The notes: generated from the sequence alone by a model not told the origin. Positions 35,563 to 47,921 are shown, numbered from the stretch's first letter. The stretch: DNA of 64,000 nt from Cheiracanthium punctorium (GCA_038373885.1 JAWZYV010016535.1:992001-1056000), one strand, 5' to 3'. Numbers and translations: made by a program.

Positions 35563-35722
35563 ATATTTATTTTCATTTTAGCAAAAAAACATCCAAAGCA
35601 TTTTTAATTGAAAGAAATATATAGCATAACATATGTAATAGAATAAATCTTTAATTATCAATTTAATTTAGTAATAATAAAAAAAAGATTTTACTTTTCA
35701 CAGATGAATAATATAAACTTAC

Positions 35723-35829
35723 AACAGCATTAATCTCATTAGCTCCATAAATCATTCCACTTATTTCTTTTTGGAATTCAGCTAATTTATTCATATGTGT
35801 TTTTAATCTCAGTAAATCTCCATAAGAAT
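35723..35829 (-). CDS. NSMCE2: NSMCE2 coding exon 2
   Basis: One hundred seven bases with acceptor ttctttttag and donor gtaagt. Two bases complete an Asp codon from exon 1, and the exon ends on a codon boundary. It encodes residues 44-78, including DLLRLKTHMNKLAEFQKEIS, a heptad-like helical stretch. In NSE2 proteins the N-terminal helical region packs against the SMC5 coiled coil; the position and helix-rich composition fit that, though residue-level homology is low. Confidence 0.87.
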
Positions 35830-36069
35830 CTAAAAAGAAAACAAATTATAAGTGAAATATTTTATATAAAATATTAAAGTTAAAAGATTTTTAAAAAAAA
35901 ATTATTTTAACAACAGTTATTCACAGATTACCTTTTTCAGAACACTTTATTTTTATACCTTATAATTTACAAGCAAAATCTGTAAATTTTGCTTAAATGG
36001 ATTGTTTTCAAGCCATCAAGATCAACCCCAAGAGTAGTGATAACCCTTGCCTCTTCCCAATATTTCAAG

Positions 36070-39000
36070 CAGGGATCACTCTAGAGCGTTTCAGGGGGGC
36101 GGCCCGCCCTGGTGCCCTTTACCCCGGTAAAATGCCGCCCTCCTTGCCCTTTTCCTTGATAAAATTCAGCCCTCCTTGCCCTTTTCCTTGATAAAATTCC
36201 GCTTTTTTTTTTTCCCAATCAAAATGCCGCTCTCCTTTTCTCCACCCCTCCTTGTTTCCCCTTTTCTTTGATTCTTGTTACCATTGCTGGCGCTCGGCTA
36301 GACCCCAAAAAAGCCTCTCTCCAACGACAACAACAAGGAAGTTGATTTGTTTATTCTCTTATCAATGATGTGTGGGTGAGGAGGGGGGGGGGATCTGCTC
36401 AGTCGCTGCTCTTCTCCCTCCCGACCTGAGAGGGTTAAAACCGTTCGCTGTAGCTTGAGGTCCAGAGAGAGAGATTAGAGAAACAATCTGTCATCCAGGA
36501 GAGTAGTCATAACAATACATTATTTCCTACTGTAAATGGCGCTTTACCGTGTTTTATAAATGCTGTAAGTAATTAATAAACGCTACTTGGTTATTGTTTA
36601 TTTTTTCAGATTTTCAAAACACATTCATCCAAACTTAAGGCTGGCTGCACAGAAAGTTCAAGACAAGGGCAATTCCCGAAGTGTGGGGTGACCCCCCCCC
36701 CCTACACACACTCCTCCCCGTCGGTGTACTAAAAAGAATAGGAAAAAATTGATTCATTGACAGGGTGTTCAGCAGTCAGGAAATACTACTTGAAAATATC
36801 GAATTTCGGGTAGGCATCGCGGCCAAATTGATGACCAATAATCTGAAGTAGAAAGGCCATGCAATGATTACACTAAAAGCAATCATTAAGAACAACTTGC
36901 CAGAGTGCATAACATCCATTTCAAAACAACGGAAGCTGCCGTGATTTATGTGGCTAAGTCTAAGCTTATTGTTTACTAATTCACAGCTGCATACTTATCA
37001 AACATAACATCCTTACTGGAAATCATTTTGAACTCCCTTCTTTTCCCCCCAACTGAAAGCGTAATGTGCCAGATGGCCCTTTTACATTACTGAAAAACAA
37101 ACATTCCAGGGGCATCTTTCAGATCACGCAAATGTAAGAAAACAGAAAATATAATTATTTATAAAAGGGCATTTTATCTGGGTGTATTTAAAAAAAAAAA
37201 AAAAAAAAGGCTGATTGGAATTTTGTGAAGGAACAGTTATACATCCTGTTTTGTAAAGGGTCCTTTAAACATCGATTTTGACTTCATTGTATTGTCTCCT
37301 GTATAAGGAAAATAGTATGGTAAGGAAGGAGAAAAAGTTTTGGCAAATAAGAATGGAAAAACGGACCGACATACCAAACCGTAGGGGGGAGAAAAAGGGC
37401 TGCCAGACGTTAAAGGGTTGCTGGGTGCCGCGCCCTGTTTAATCGGTCGAGATTTCACACTGTGGAATGTGAAATGGGATAAATATAGGTCAATCATTGC
37501 TCAAGGCTGGAAAAAAAGGGGGGGGGTAGAAATAGTGTAATACTGCATTTCTTCATTCTTGGGAGTGAACAACAAAGCATAGGAGTGATTTTATTGGGAT
37601 TTAATGTTTTTTTAAAGAGCGGTCATAGGGGTACACTACAGAGAAATGCTATCGGCATAGGCAGGGCCGTAGCGAGCAAAAAATGATAGAAGACTGAAAA
37701 TTTATAACTTAATTAAATTTTTTAAACTTAATTAATGTATGGGCACATCTTACAGACTGGGAATTTTCTGTTTGGAAATACCATATAAAAATGTACATTT
37801 GTATTTATTTAATCTTCCAAAAATTATAATCATTACTGTAAAATTCTGTACCCCCCCCCCCTTTTTTTAAACATAAATTTGTGATTTACTGTAAAATATT
37901 TAAGGAATAAAACCCCAGGTCAGTGTTTTTGGGATATTCTGTGTACACTGACAAGTAATTTTTCTTTAATGATATAAGTTGAAATTAATTTTTAAAAATA
38001 TAATGTTAGCTAATTTCTCCTATCTATAATTATCTGCAACTTATTTTTGATTTCCCTTCAATTGTTGAAATTTAACTAGATTTAAAAATTGCATTTTTCA
38101 CATCTTTAGTATTAGAGTATTTCCAGTCGAAACTGACAGACATTGTAATATCTAAAAATTACTAAAGTTTGAATTTGGGGTGTAAATAAAAGTGTTTAGT
38201 ACCTGCAATTTAAAATCAAAACTACCATGGCCTACGTTTATTATAAAATCTATTTTTTAATCACTTAAAAGTAAAAGATTTAAAGCTTTATATTTTTAAT
38301 TTTAATCAATTTTTTTTTTTTAAATATTGCTCCAGGTTATGACTATCCCGGATGTTCGGTGAACAGGAATTATTCAGTTTTGGGCAACTTTTTTTAAGGG
38401 AACTAACTATACCCATTTTATTTTTTAAAAAATATTCAATTCTATTTCATGATTGCTTTCTTGCTCAAAAATGAAATAGAAAATTGGAAGAAGTTCATAA
38501 AATAAGGAAAGATTCACAGAAATAGAAAAAATTCACAAAATTAGGTAAAATTTCACAAAAATAGGACCCTGGGAATGAAACCTGGACTGACCCCTGCTAG
38601 AGGTCAAGTCGCCCGGGACAAACCTTTGTTTTGGCGCTCCCTTCTTTCCATTTCAACTTTGACGTAACAGCACTATGCCTGGGCAAGTGTCCCGTTTCCC
38701 CTCCACTAGTTGCAGACTAGCATATATACAGAGAGAAAAGTTGCAGTGACGCTGTAATACGATAAAATTTGAATCTAAAATGGAATGTTTTCTGTCATTT
38801 TCGGGTTTGAAAATTGGCGTAATTATTAAAAATTTGTCGGCAAAACCAGATTCCCGTTATTTTACGATTACAAAATTTATTTTTTTTATGCTTTTTTTTG
38901 TTGAAATAAAGCATAATGGCCGCCTAACACAATTTTTGTAAAAGTGTAGATTTCATTGAATGAAAAAATTTGGTTTCAAAATTTGTTTAATCATTTGCTT

Positions 39001-39187
39001 AAAAAATTGCTATTAAGAAAACACATTTTCGGACATAAGAGTATGTTTATAAAAGCTACCCTTATGTGTTTGTAGACAATAATTAGAAAAGTTGCCCTTT
39101 TTGTGTGATGTGATATGCCCTTTTCCAAACACTGCCCTTTCTCTATAATGTGCACCCTGCCCTTTTTCATTTCTAGAGTGATCCCTG
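36070..39187. mobile_element. hAT-like element, 3.1 kb, in NSMCE2 intron 1
   Basis: The ends are inverted: cagggatcactctaga on the left and tctagagtgatccctg on the right, a perfect 16 bp. Flanks share tttcaag (36063-36069, 39188-39194), seven of the eight bases expected for hAT. Next to each end are internal runs built on gccc(t)tt(t)tc. No transposase is readable. A further end-like motif (cagggccgtagcgagc, 37671) suggests another nested insertion. The element follows the Asp-split intron 1 between exons 1 and 2. Confidence 0.78.
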
Positions 39188-39199
39188 TTTCAAGATTAT

Positions 39200-41760
39200 C
39201 ACAACCATTGGTCCTTTTTTTTTTTTTTTTTTTTTTTTTTGGGCTGCAACCATTTATCTATTTTAATTATTTACATTACATTTTCTTGTTATGAAACTGT
39301 AAGAGATTGGAACTTTTGGACTATAGCTGCCACTGAACATTTTGACAATTTATCTTGGTTGCTTGCTGACTGAATTTTAGTAGCTGTTATTTATTCACAA
39401 GCATAAAAAAATTTGATATGTGTCTATAAATCTATTAACTGCACCAATATAGTTGGATTGCCTGGAAAATAGCAAGCACCTATTTGTAGAAAAAAAAGTA
39501 AAATAAAACAAAAATCATAGACATTACTATCTTCTAGTATGGTCTACAGTATTAAACAGTGACTTTGTGCAAAGTCATAAGTGACAGACAAATTTTCTTA
39601 TTTGACCCAAAAAGGATTTTTAAAATAAAACCAGAACTGCATTTCTGATATTCTCAAGGAAAGAACAGGAATTTATGAGCTAAAAGAGCATGAGGAAGTT
39701 CCTGACTTTTTGAGAAAATCAGGAGATAATTTTTTCCCCATGGCTTAATCCTACTATATAGTTACACTGATCCCCGACTGACTCTGTAACAGTTCTAGGC
39801 AACCTGCTCAAAGAGAAAACTTTTACCGCCATTACTGCAAAAAGATTACAGTTACCGATACTGATTAGTAAGTTAAGCAGAAAAAGCATAACATCTACAC
39901 CGTTTGTGTGATCCGCTTGAAAAATTTCATAATAATGTATAAAAATATAAAAAGCAATCTGTGCTACTTTAAAAATCTGAAAATCCACCCATTCCCTCAT
40001 ATTTAAGCAATTTTATGCTTTTTTCAGCTCTATTTTATTTCCAAGAGTAAAAAAAAAAAAGTTTATCATTTGTGTGACAAAATTAGGACTATCAAGTGAC
40101 AATTATGTTTATTGAAGTCAGGATTATCTGGCTTTGAAGGGAAATTGTGATTCATTCATTTAAAATAGTTTTTCTAGATTACACTTATGCAATTCTTTTT
40201 TTCACAAATAAAATGGATTTTGTCTGCCATTAAGCTTTGATGTAAGAGGGTCTGTTTACACAAAACAAAATTGTTTGAATGTGAAAAGTTTCCATGCATT
40301 TCCAGACGAGGATGAAATTTGATTTTTGTACATAGTAAAAACTGAATATGAATTTATTTATTTTAGGTGGATGAAGATTAAATATATTGAGTGTAGACAT
40401 ATTTTTTGTTGAATGTTTTTTCTAGCACCTATTGTATTTGCCTCCACAATGGGTTTTGACTTCTAGTGTTATATATTAAAACATGTTCATACAGTGATAG
40501 TCTTAAAATGGGTTTTTCAATATGAAGCATTTTAATTTACAATCACTATTTCAAAATACACCATTAATAGCTTGACCTGTAAAATTGTATGAAAAATCAA
40601 GAAAAAAAATTGTTTACCCCTTTTATTCATTTTAAAAAAAAGTTCTATAAGTCAGGGTTGTTAAAAACCCAGGTTTTTCAGAAAAAAACCCAACCCACTG
40701 GGTTTTTTTAGAGGAAGGGATGGGGTTTCAGAGTATTTGAAAAAATTTTGCTTATTTTTAAATACAACTTCAAGCAACTAATTGATTACAAAAATCAGTT
40801 ATAAATAAAAAAAATGATTAAATTAATAGTAATAACTAACCACAATTATATTAATCATACATGAAAAAACGTATAAATCAATAACAATAACAACCCCAAT
40901 CATGGTTTGCTCTTAGATAAATTGACTATTAGTAATAATTTTAACAGTGATATACTAGTGCTTAATTAAAACTTTTTAAACTAATGATTTTTTATTGTTA
41001 GAAAACTCTTGTTCATTTTAATACTGATAGGCATAAAATTTTTCTCTAGAAAGTTTTTATGCCTATGTGGAGCCTAATGTTTTTTTCCTTTGGTAGTGGT
41101 GGTGTGGGGGGTGATAAAGAGCTTTTTATAAACTTTACAAGTGGTGTAATATTAAGAGATGTATTAACTACATAATTAAAATTGAAATTTTGAAAAAAAA
41201 CCACCCAGATTTTTTTGGATTGGGCAAAATCATAACAGTCATCCAAAGTTTTAAGTCAGGGCAATTTTACATTGATATTATATGAAGATTGCAGTCAATG
41301 CTCCAGGATAGCAGATGTTTGTGCGATATTCCTCCTCACTATTTTAGTGGCTGAATTTCAGTGTGGTCGATATAACATACAAGTACTGATTTAAAAGTTA
41401 GTTTGTGTTTTTGCATTAATAAGATGCATGGTTGCCTCAATAATTTTGAAATCTGCTTCACTGGTTTCCCCCGACTATAACTGAAAAAATTCACAGAGCA
41501 TCACAGTCCCAAAAGATACATGCCACAAGGCTAATACACAAACTACACTAATCAGTAAACAACTATAGTTACATTTAATATATTTTACACATATTCATAG
41601 TATTACAGTTTAAGGCGAGAAAAAATAAATAAAATTTGTTTCCTTAAAAATGATCGGACTTTCACTGATTTTTTTTTTTCAATATTGAATTTATTACAAT
41701 TTACTGATATGCAGCTTTTAAAGTTTCAATATTTTAGTAAGTTTTTCCCCACTTTGGACT
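39200..41760. other. NSMCE2 intron 1, AT-rich, no exon recognised
   Basis: Poly-T at 39215-39240. Near 40656 a hAT-like end (cagggttgttaaaaacccag) is followed by tandem aaaaaccca runs; a possible partner region lies near 41190-41270 but does not form a convincing inverted end. No coding motif. Confidence 0.4.
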
Positions 41761-42198
41761 ATATTCCGTATACGGTGCCTTGTTTACATGTCAATGGTTT
41801 GTTTACAAATCATTGGCGAACAATCTGACGCGAGAGTGAGCGATGCACCGCCAACTGCCGGTGGTAGTTGTGACTGGCAACCATAAAGAATACGTGTTTC
41901 GTCAGGTTTGGGAATTTGAAATTGTTTGCGTTATTGATGGAAGGGAATGAAATGTGTTATGTTAATATAAGAAAAGAATTTGTGGGTGTTTGTTAGAAAT
42001 ATAGTACGTTATAAGCCGGTGGGTGTTGGGGACATTTCTGAGCGGTTATTTACCAAAAAAATAGAGGTAAGTGTTCTTTTTTAACGAATCTTTCGATGTT
42101 TAAGGTTTTTAATGTGAATTTTAAATTGATATTTGAAGTGTTTATGTTTTCGTAAGTGCTATTTACGTGCTATTCTAATCATACTGACTTTATAAGAG

Positions 42199-42797
42199 GT
42201 GTACAACTAGGTTGTTTAATCCACCGATGTTTTTTTGAGTTGAAAACGGGCCAGTGTTTGCCCAGTTTACATTAGCTGTACAACTAGGTTGCTTAGTTCA
42301 CTGTTGTTGTTTTTTTTTAGTTAAAAACGGTCCACTGGTTGCGTAGTTTACATAGCTGTACAACTAGGTTGCTGAATCCACTGAGGTTTTTTTAGTTAAA
42401 AACGGGCCACTGGTTGCCTAGTTTAGATAGCTGTACAGCTAGGTTGCTGAATCCACTGAGGTTTTTTTAGTTAAAAACGGGCCACTGGTTGCCTAGTTTA
42501 GATAGCTGTACAGCTAGGTTGCTGAATCCACTGAGGTTTTTTTAGTTAAAAACGGGCCACTGGTTGCCTAGTTTAGATAGCTGTACAGCTAGGTTGCTGA
42601 ATCCACTGAGGTTTTTTTAGTTAAAAACGGACCACTGGTTGCCTAGTTTAGATAGCTGTACAACTAGGTTGCTGAATCCACTGAGGTTTTTTTAGTTAAA
42701 AACAGACCACTGGTTGCCTAGTTTAGATAGCTGTACAACTAGGTTGCTGAATCCACTGGGGTTTTTTTAGTTAAAAACGGACCACTGGTTGCCTAGA
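42199..42797. repeat. 75-bp minisatellite, eight units
   Basis: Units start at about 42199, 42275, 42354, 42431, 42506, 42581, 42656 and 42731. The last five are spaced exactly 75 bases; each contains ctgtacaact/gctaggttgctga, tttttttagttaaaaac and ccactggttgcctag. The first three are more diverged, the central ones nearly identical, suggesting recent expansion from the middle. It lies in intron 1 of NSMCE2, about 520 bases from exon 1, and ends directly beside the palindrome at 42805. Confidence 0.95.
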
Positions 42798-42804
42798 ATG
42801 ACTA

Positions 42805-42870
42805 GTAAACATGGCGACAGTCGCTGGAGCTTGGCGGTCGCCAAGCTCCAGCGACTGTCGCCATGTTTAC
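42805..42870. repeat. Perfect palindrome, 32-bp arms, 2-base spacer
   Basis: Arm 1 (42805-42836) starts gtaaacatggcgacagtcgc and arm 2 (42839-42870) is its exact reverse complement; only gt separates them. GC content is far above the surroundings. It could extrude a cruciform or be two terminal repeats joined with no interior. Assembly artefact at such a site is possible. Confidence 0.92.
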
Positions 42871-42994
42871 ATGGGGTGGGCACCGGCTTGTATGATTTTA
42901 CCCCCACTTTCTTAAATGAAATTTACGTTAAAACGTTTTCCCTTATTAGTTAATTTTTTCATGACTTTCAATATGCGGAGCAGCCACGAAATGT

Positions 42995-43239
42995 CTATAG
43001 TCTGTTCGCCGAGTCGAGAGAACAAAACTAAATAATGCACATGTAAACTGGCGAAGAGCAAGCACCTGGCATTTTGCCAAAGCGCCAAACACAGTATGAA
43101 TTTCTGCTTTCTTCCATTTACGCTGTTAGGCGCATTTAACCTTTCTTAACTCCAAACTAGAGATTGGTGAAAAAATATGTAATTCTTTGGTAACCCGTTT
43201 GTTTACTTTCGTTCTCTCGTTTCTGCGAGCAGACTATAG
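42995..43239. repeat. Inverted repeat near NSMCE2 exon 1
   Basis: The stretch 42995-43031 (ctatagtctgttcgccgagt...) and 43201-43239 are inverted copies of about 37 bases at roughly 85 percent identity by eye. The 170-base interior has no gene. It ends about 80 bases from the exon 1 donor, so it lies just inside intron 1; it may be a small MITE or a regulatory remnant. Confidence 0.6.
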
Positions 43240-43317
43240 AGTATAAATCTTGGTCAACTGTAATGCAGTAACAGTTGCAATATAATAGAAATATTCCGAA
43301 ATAAATGTTATAATAAC

Positions 43318-43444
43318 CTGGGCTGTAAGCAATGATATCTTTAATCATTTCAGTGCAATGCTGATGAAACGTTGTCTTTGTCATATGTGCAACTTCATTC
43401 AAAGCATCGATTTCAGAATTTAAAGGTATTTTAGGAGCACTCAT
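43318..43444 (-). CDS. NSMCE2: NSMCE2 coding exon 1 (start codon)
   Basis: ATG at 43444-43442 in a good context (gcaaaATGa) opens the frame beginning MSAPKIPLNSEIDALNEVAH. The exon ends at CCA-G before gttatt, a slightly weak donor, and its single leftover G joins exon 2 to make Asp43. The summed six exons are 651 bases: 216 residues plus stop, against about 247 in human NSE2. No ATG lies in frame further upstream before stops. The start is about 7.6 kb from the MRPS23 start, on the opposite strand; the promoter was not identified. Confidence 0.82.
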
Positions 43445-44427
43445 TTTGCAGAAAAAAAAAAAAGTGAAATTTAGAGCATATCGAATAAAATAATACGGGA
43501 TGAGGTATTTTATAATCAGTCACATAAAGTCGTGGATAAATTATTAAAAGAACAATTCTAGCCCACTTCTCACTATCAATACATTAAAAATCAAATCTTG
43601 ACACAGACATATGAAAAACAAATCCAACACGATATTCAATCCAACAAACAGTATTTGAATCAAATATGTTTGTTTACATTGTAGGTAGGATGGTTGGTTG
43701 AGAAACAATCTTTAATATTAAGGCTGAATCCACTGGGTTTGATTCCTGCTTATCCCTCGGTTAATTCCACTTACATGATTGGTGACATCGATTTCTGAAC
43801 CAACCAACCCCCCAACGCAACAGCAAACAAAACAACGTTTATGATCTGATCTAAGTTAATAAACACTCATAAATTATTAAGTGATTTTCGTACTTGGATT
43901 TTCCCAATTATTGAATTGCTTTCTTAATAAAAGTTTATTGTAGACAAAACTAACATTTTTCTTTCAATCAGGTGCAACATATTTCATAATTATTCTATCC
44001 GTATAAGAAAAACTTTTGCTCATAGTAAAAAATTATAAAATGTGCTTTTATGCTTATACGCCCTAAATACATAATGTAGGTTTAAAGTGGGATTAAAAGA
44101 AACTATGTTTTATATAGTTTTACTGTGATATTTCTTAATGGTTAATTTGGTGATTATCATTTCTTAAAAGAACGGGTCATCTTGCATTTTGTTCCCAAGT
44201 TTAAAAACTGCATTATATTTTGTAGTATTGTAATTATCAGTCTGGTCAAAGCAAGAAATTATTGTATTGACACAGCATGAATTTTTTAGTGCCTAGTACA
44301 TGTGGTGTAAATTTTAGTTGGTAAAACTTTTACCAATTTTACATCATTTTATGCTACATCTCCTTACTTAATGTATAAAAGAGTATTAGAAAAGAATATG
44401 TAAATACAGTATATAGTAGGGTCATTC

Positions 44428-46208
44428 ATTCCACAGTATTTGGCTTTACAAGTATGTAATATATATGTGCATATATATATAATTTAGTGTCATACATCAT
44501 TTTAAAGTTTGAAATCTCTTCTATTAAAGCTTACCAACGAAAAATCTTTGTTTTTTACTAAACAAAAAATGAGAGCATTTTGCTTGCAATGATACAGAAA
44601 AATTTTAGTACTTACGTATTATCCTGGCGTCCGTAATAATAAAAAAGTCCGAAGTGGATGATTTTGGTAGCATAGCAAAATTGACTGATTATATACTGAC
44701 TTACTTTACAAATTTAAAAGCGAAACTCTCTGAAATGAAGCTTTACAGATATGCTATTCACATACAATAACAATAATTGTATTATGCATAACTTCTTTCA
44801 GATTGTGGGCCTCAGAAATTGAAATGTACAATATCAAGGGCCAATCAAGTAGCGCGTTCTTTAAAGTAATATAGTCTCAATAAATGTAATATGTATTAAT
44901 AGTTTTCTTTTGCAAATTAAGTTCTTGAAAATACTGTAGCATGCCTAGGAAAGGGAATTGAGTCATTCCACAGTATTGTGAGTGTTTAAATCATGTCTGC
45001 AACAAGTTTTTTTGTCCTAACTAAACAAAAAAATGAGTTACATAAATGTTTTTCTCTTTCTTTCTTTTTTTTTTTTTTTTGTAAATGGTATGTTAGGTTG
45101 TTTATAAAAAAAAGAAGGAAAAAATGTTCTCCTTACTCATTTTTTTGTGTAGTTATGACCAATCTAACTTTATGTATTGTGAGCGAACAAACGAACATTT
45201 ATGTATTGTGAGTGAACAAACGAACATTTATATATTGTAATTGAATAAATGAACATTTATGTATTGCGAGCATAACATAAATGTTTACAATACTGTGGAA
45301 TCACCTAACTACCAAATAAAAGTTCTTGAAAACATAATGGCAAATATTGATGAAATTCAATTAATTTTAACTGAACATTTTCTGTAGCAATGTTTATGAC
45401 CACTGAAAACAAATTTAAAATAATTAAATTTTCATAATTAATTCCTTTTCTTAAAAATTGAGTTGATGCATTCTGATTTGTGTTTTTCGGTGTGCAAATG
45501 GGTTAGCAGGTGAATGGAACAGAGCATTATGAGCTATTAATGGCCACTGGGTGCCAATGATTTAAATCAATTGATTTTGTACTTTGTTTTTATCTATTAC
45601 ACTTTTAAAATCACTTCATCTGTATTATATGAAGCAGTTAAGAGTTCTGTATCCACTTCTAAAACATTGGAAAGGTCATCTGTTATTCTCCCATTAAGTG
45701 GTCTGTCCAAAAATTTGAAATTGTTTTCAAATCCGTCAAAAAATCTCAAAGATAAATCTGGAAAAATTGGTTATAGGGAGGCAAGCTCTTCATTACATGG
45801 AGAGTATTTTTAATTTTATTTAAGCTGTAAAGTTATGTTCTGATTAAAAATTTCATTGTAGGGAGACTTTGTTATTGGGAGATTCTACTATATTTCTCCT
45901 TTTACCCATCAAATTTATTTGTGAAAATATTTCATAAATTGAGAGCAAAATTCAAATTGCTGGAGGTACTTTAAAAAGAATTTTTTGTAGTGTCTTGTAC
46001 ATAACAAAATTTTATTAATTAATTTTTTAAAAAGTATTCACTTCGCTGCAACAAAAAGAAACTTCATAGGAAAGTAATTGAAGTGGTACATAAAACATAA
46101 AAAATAGTTACAAACTTTCTCATTTATATTTTGACAGTGAAAAATGTACAAAAATGTCTAAGTTTTGTTATGAAATGTCTCAAATGTAACACATGAATAC
46201 TGTGGAAT
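44428..46208. repeat. Bracketed repeats with attccacagtatt ends
   Basis: The motif attccacagtatt occurs at 44428-44440 and 44965-44977, and inverted at 45289-45301 and 46196-46208, so one inverted pair is nested inside another. Inside the smaller pair lies a 29-bp tandem repeat (45169-45275, starts at 45169, 45198, 45227, 45256) with tttatgtattgtgag. A poly-T lies at 45068-45080. Near 45870 a gggagattctacta motif resembles Tigger-type ends. Probably DNA-transposon derived; no coding evidence. Confidence 0.55.
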
Positions 46209-46277
46209 GAGACTCAGCATTAATAGGGTAAATTAAATTAAAGTAAGTTTTGGTGAGTTCAAAAGATCACTTGTTAC

Positions 46278-46936
46278 CAGTGCCGGTCCTAGCTATTTTT
46301 CTAAGTGGTGCAAAATAAAAAAATGCACCCCCCCCCCTCCCTAATGCATACACATGCAGCTAGAATAATTTTCAAAAAAGGTTAAAATGAAAATTTCAAC
46401 AATATATGGACACTTGTAACAACCGTAAAATGACGTCAAAGCAACATCATCCTTTTTAGTTAAAATCCATCCAACTAACTCCATGGCCCTGGCTCGCAAT
46501 TTCCATTTATCCTGTAGTTCGCCTGTTGTTAGTGTTCTAAAGGTGTTTTTTTTTTAGTAAAAGACGTTTGCAAGAAAATTATTGTAAGATGATTTTGTAA
46601 TGTTTGCGAATAGTAAAATGATGTTTACAGCTATAAGTGGCACCCAACGTAAAAATGGTGATGTAACAACCGTAAAATGATGTCAAAGCAACGTCATCCT
46701 TTTTAGTTAAAATCCATCCAACTAACTCCATGGCGCTGGCTCGCAATTTCCATATATCCTGTAGTTCGCCTGTTGTTGGTGTTCTAAGTTTTTTAGTGAA
46801 AGATGTTTGCAAGGAAATTATTGTAAGATGATTTTGTAATGTTTGATATGATGTTTACAGCAATACACTCAAATATACTGTATATATTATAAAGTAAGGT
46901 ATTTTGGCACCCCCATAGAGATGGCGACTGGCTCTG
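46278..46936. mobile_element. hAT-like element (659 bp) with internal 247-bp tandem duplication
   Basis: The left end cagtgccggtcctagc and right end ggcgactggctctg form imperfect inverted repeats. Flanking octamers cttgttac (46270-46277) and tttgttac (46937-46944) match at seven of eight bases, consistent with hAT. Inside, about 46418 onward and 46665 onward are copies at 247-bp offset sharing ccatccaactaactccatgg and cctgtagttcgcctgttgtt. No transposase. It is inserted beside a mariner-MITE fragment. Confidence 0.72.
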
Positions 46937-46944
46937 TTTGTTAC

Positions 46945-47062
46945 AAAGTGATTATTAATAGCTACATGAAGACAATGTTTCCAAACCTACATTACTATGT
47001 CATTCTGAATCCTTATTATATGTCTGATCTGTCCTTCATCTCTTTTGAAACACCCTGTATGT
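46945..47062. mobile_element. Mariner-type MITE fragment (right half)
   Basis: The stretch with ttctgaatccttat and ctcttttgaaacaccctgta matches the right half of the element at 55841-56311. The left half is missing or displaced by the neighbouring hAT-like insertion. Confidence 0.55.
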
Positions 47063-47153
47063 GCATTATCTTAAACAGAATAAAACATATTGTTCTTTTA
47101 TTCCTTCTGATTAAAAATTTCCAGTTTCATCATTTTGGATTAGACAATCTGGG

Positions 47154-47206
47154 GCAATTATTTATATTAATCTGACATTTCATGTCAGATTAATGTAAAT
47201 AATTGC
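47154..47206. repeat. 24-bp hairpin (one mismatch)
   Basis: Arms 47154-47177 (gcaattatttatattaatct...) and 47183-47206 pair at 23 of 24 positions around a five-base loop. No larger element recognised around it. Confidence 0.8.
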
Positions 47207-47274
47207 TTCTCTTACAATAACCAAAGGTAAAAACTAATGGTGTTTGGCAAATAAGATGTAATTCTGAACTAAAG

Positions 47275-47916
47275 CACTGCTCCCCAACCCCTGGTCTGCA
47301 GACCATTACCAGCCCATGGATCAAATGGTACCGGGCCGCCCAAGGAATACTAAATTATTTCCATTTTATTTACTGTGGTGTATATCTCTCGGGTTTTTGA
47401 CTTTGTTGGGTTTGTGCTCATTTATACGTGTGTAACACAAGAAATCTTGCAACTATTTTAAATTAGTTTAGTGTTTATTAAGCATTTCAAGATTATGAAT
47501 TAAAATTTCATTCACTAAATCCCTATTGCCAGTTCCGACAACCTGTGGGAATCAGATTTTTTTGCTGTGACAGCAACCAAAATAAAACAATGGAATCAGC
47601 TGGACGTAAGCAACTCATTTTGGGTATCATTGTCTCCTACTACTCCCACATGGAACTGACTTGTTGCAAAGAAACAAGCTTAGGGTTTTCATTGATTTAA
47701 CGTTCTAGTGAGTTAAAATGTTAAATCACTTAATATTCATTTTTATTTGACTGTATTTTATTTTGAAGGCATGTTCAAGTACCATTAAATTAAAGTTACT
47801 AAATCAAAACAATCTAAAATATAAACAATCAATTCTCCCCCCCTCCCCTCAGCAGGCCATGGTAAAATTATTAAACGTTGACAGGTCCATGGTGATAAAA
47901 AGGTTAGGGAGCACTG
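47275..47916. mobile_element. hAT-like non-autonomous element
   Basis: The left end cactgctccccaacc and right end ggttagggagcactg are inverted copies with two mismatches, and ccatgg-containing segments next to both ends (cccatggatcaaatgg; ggccatggtaaaat) reinforce the symmetry. This terminus type (tggttccccaacc) is common in hAT families from memory. A target duplication is no longer clear. Confidence 0.5.
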
Positions 47917-47921
47917 TTTTA

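Noticed and set aside
45169..45275. 29-bp regularly spaced repeats as a CRISPR-like array
   Set aside because: Units are directly adjacent with no unique spacers, in a eukaryotic genome; simple tandem repeat.
45571..45813. 80-codon frame with serine-rich content
   Set aside because: Starts at a non-ATG codon and appears to read decayed DNA-transposon sequence near a gggagattctacta end; no known domain.
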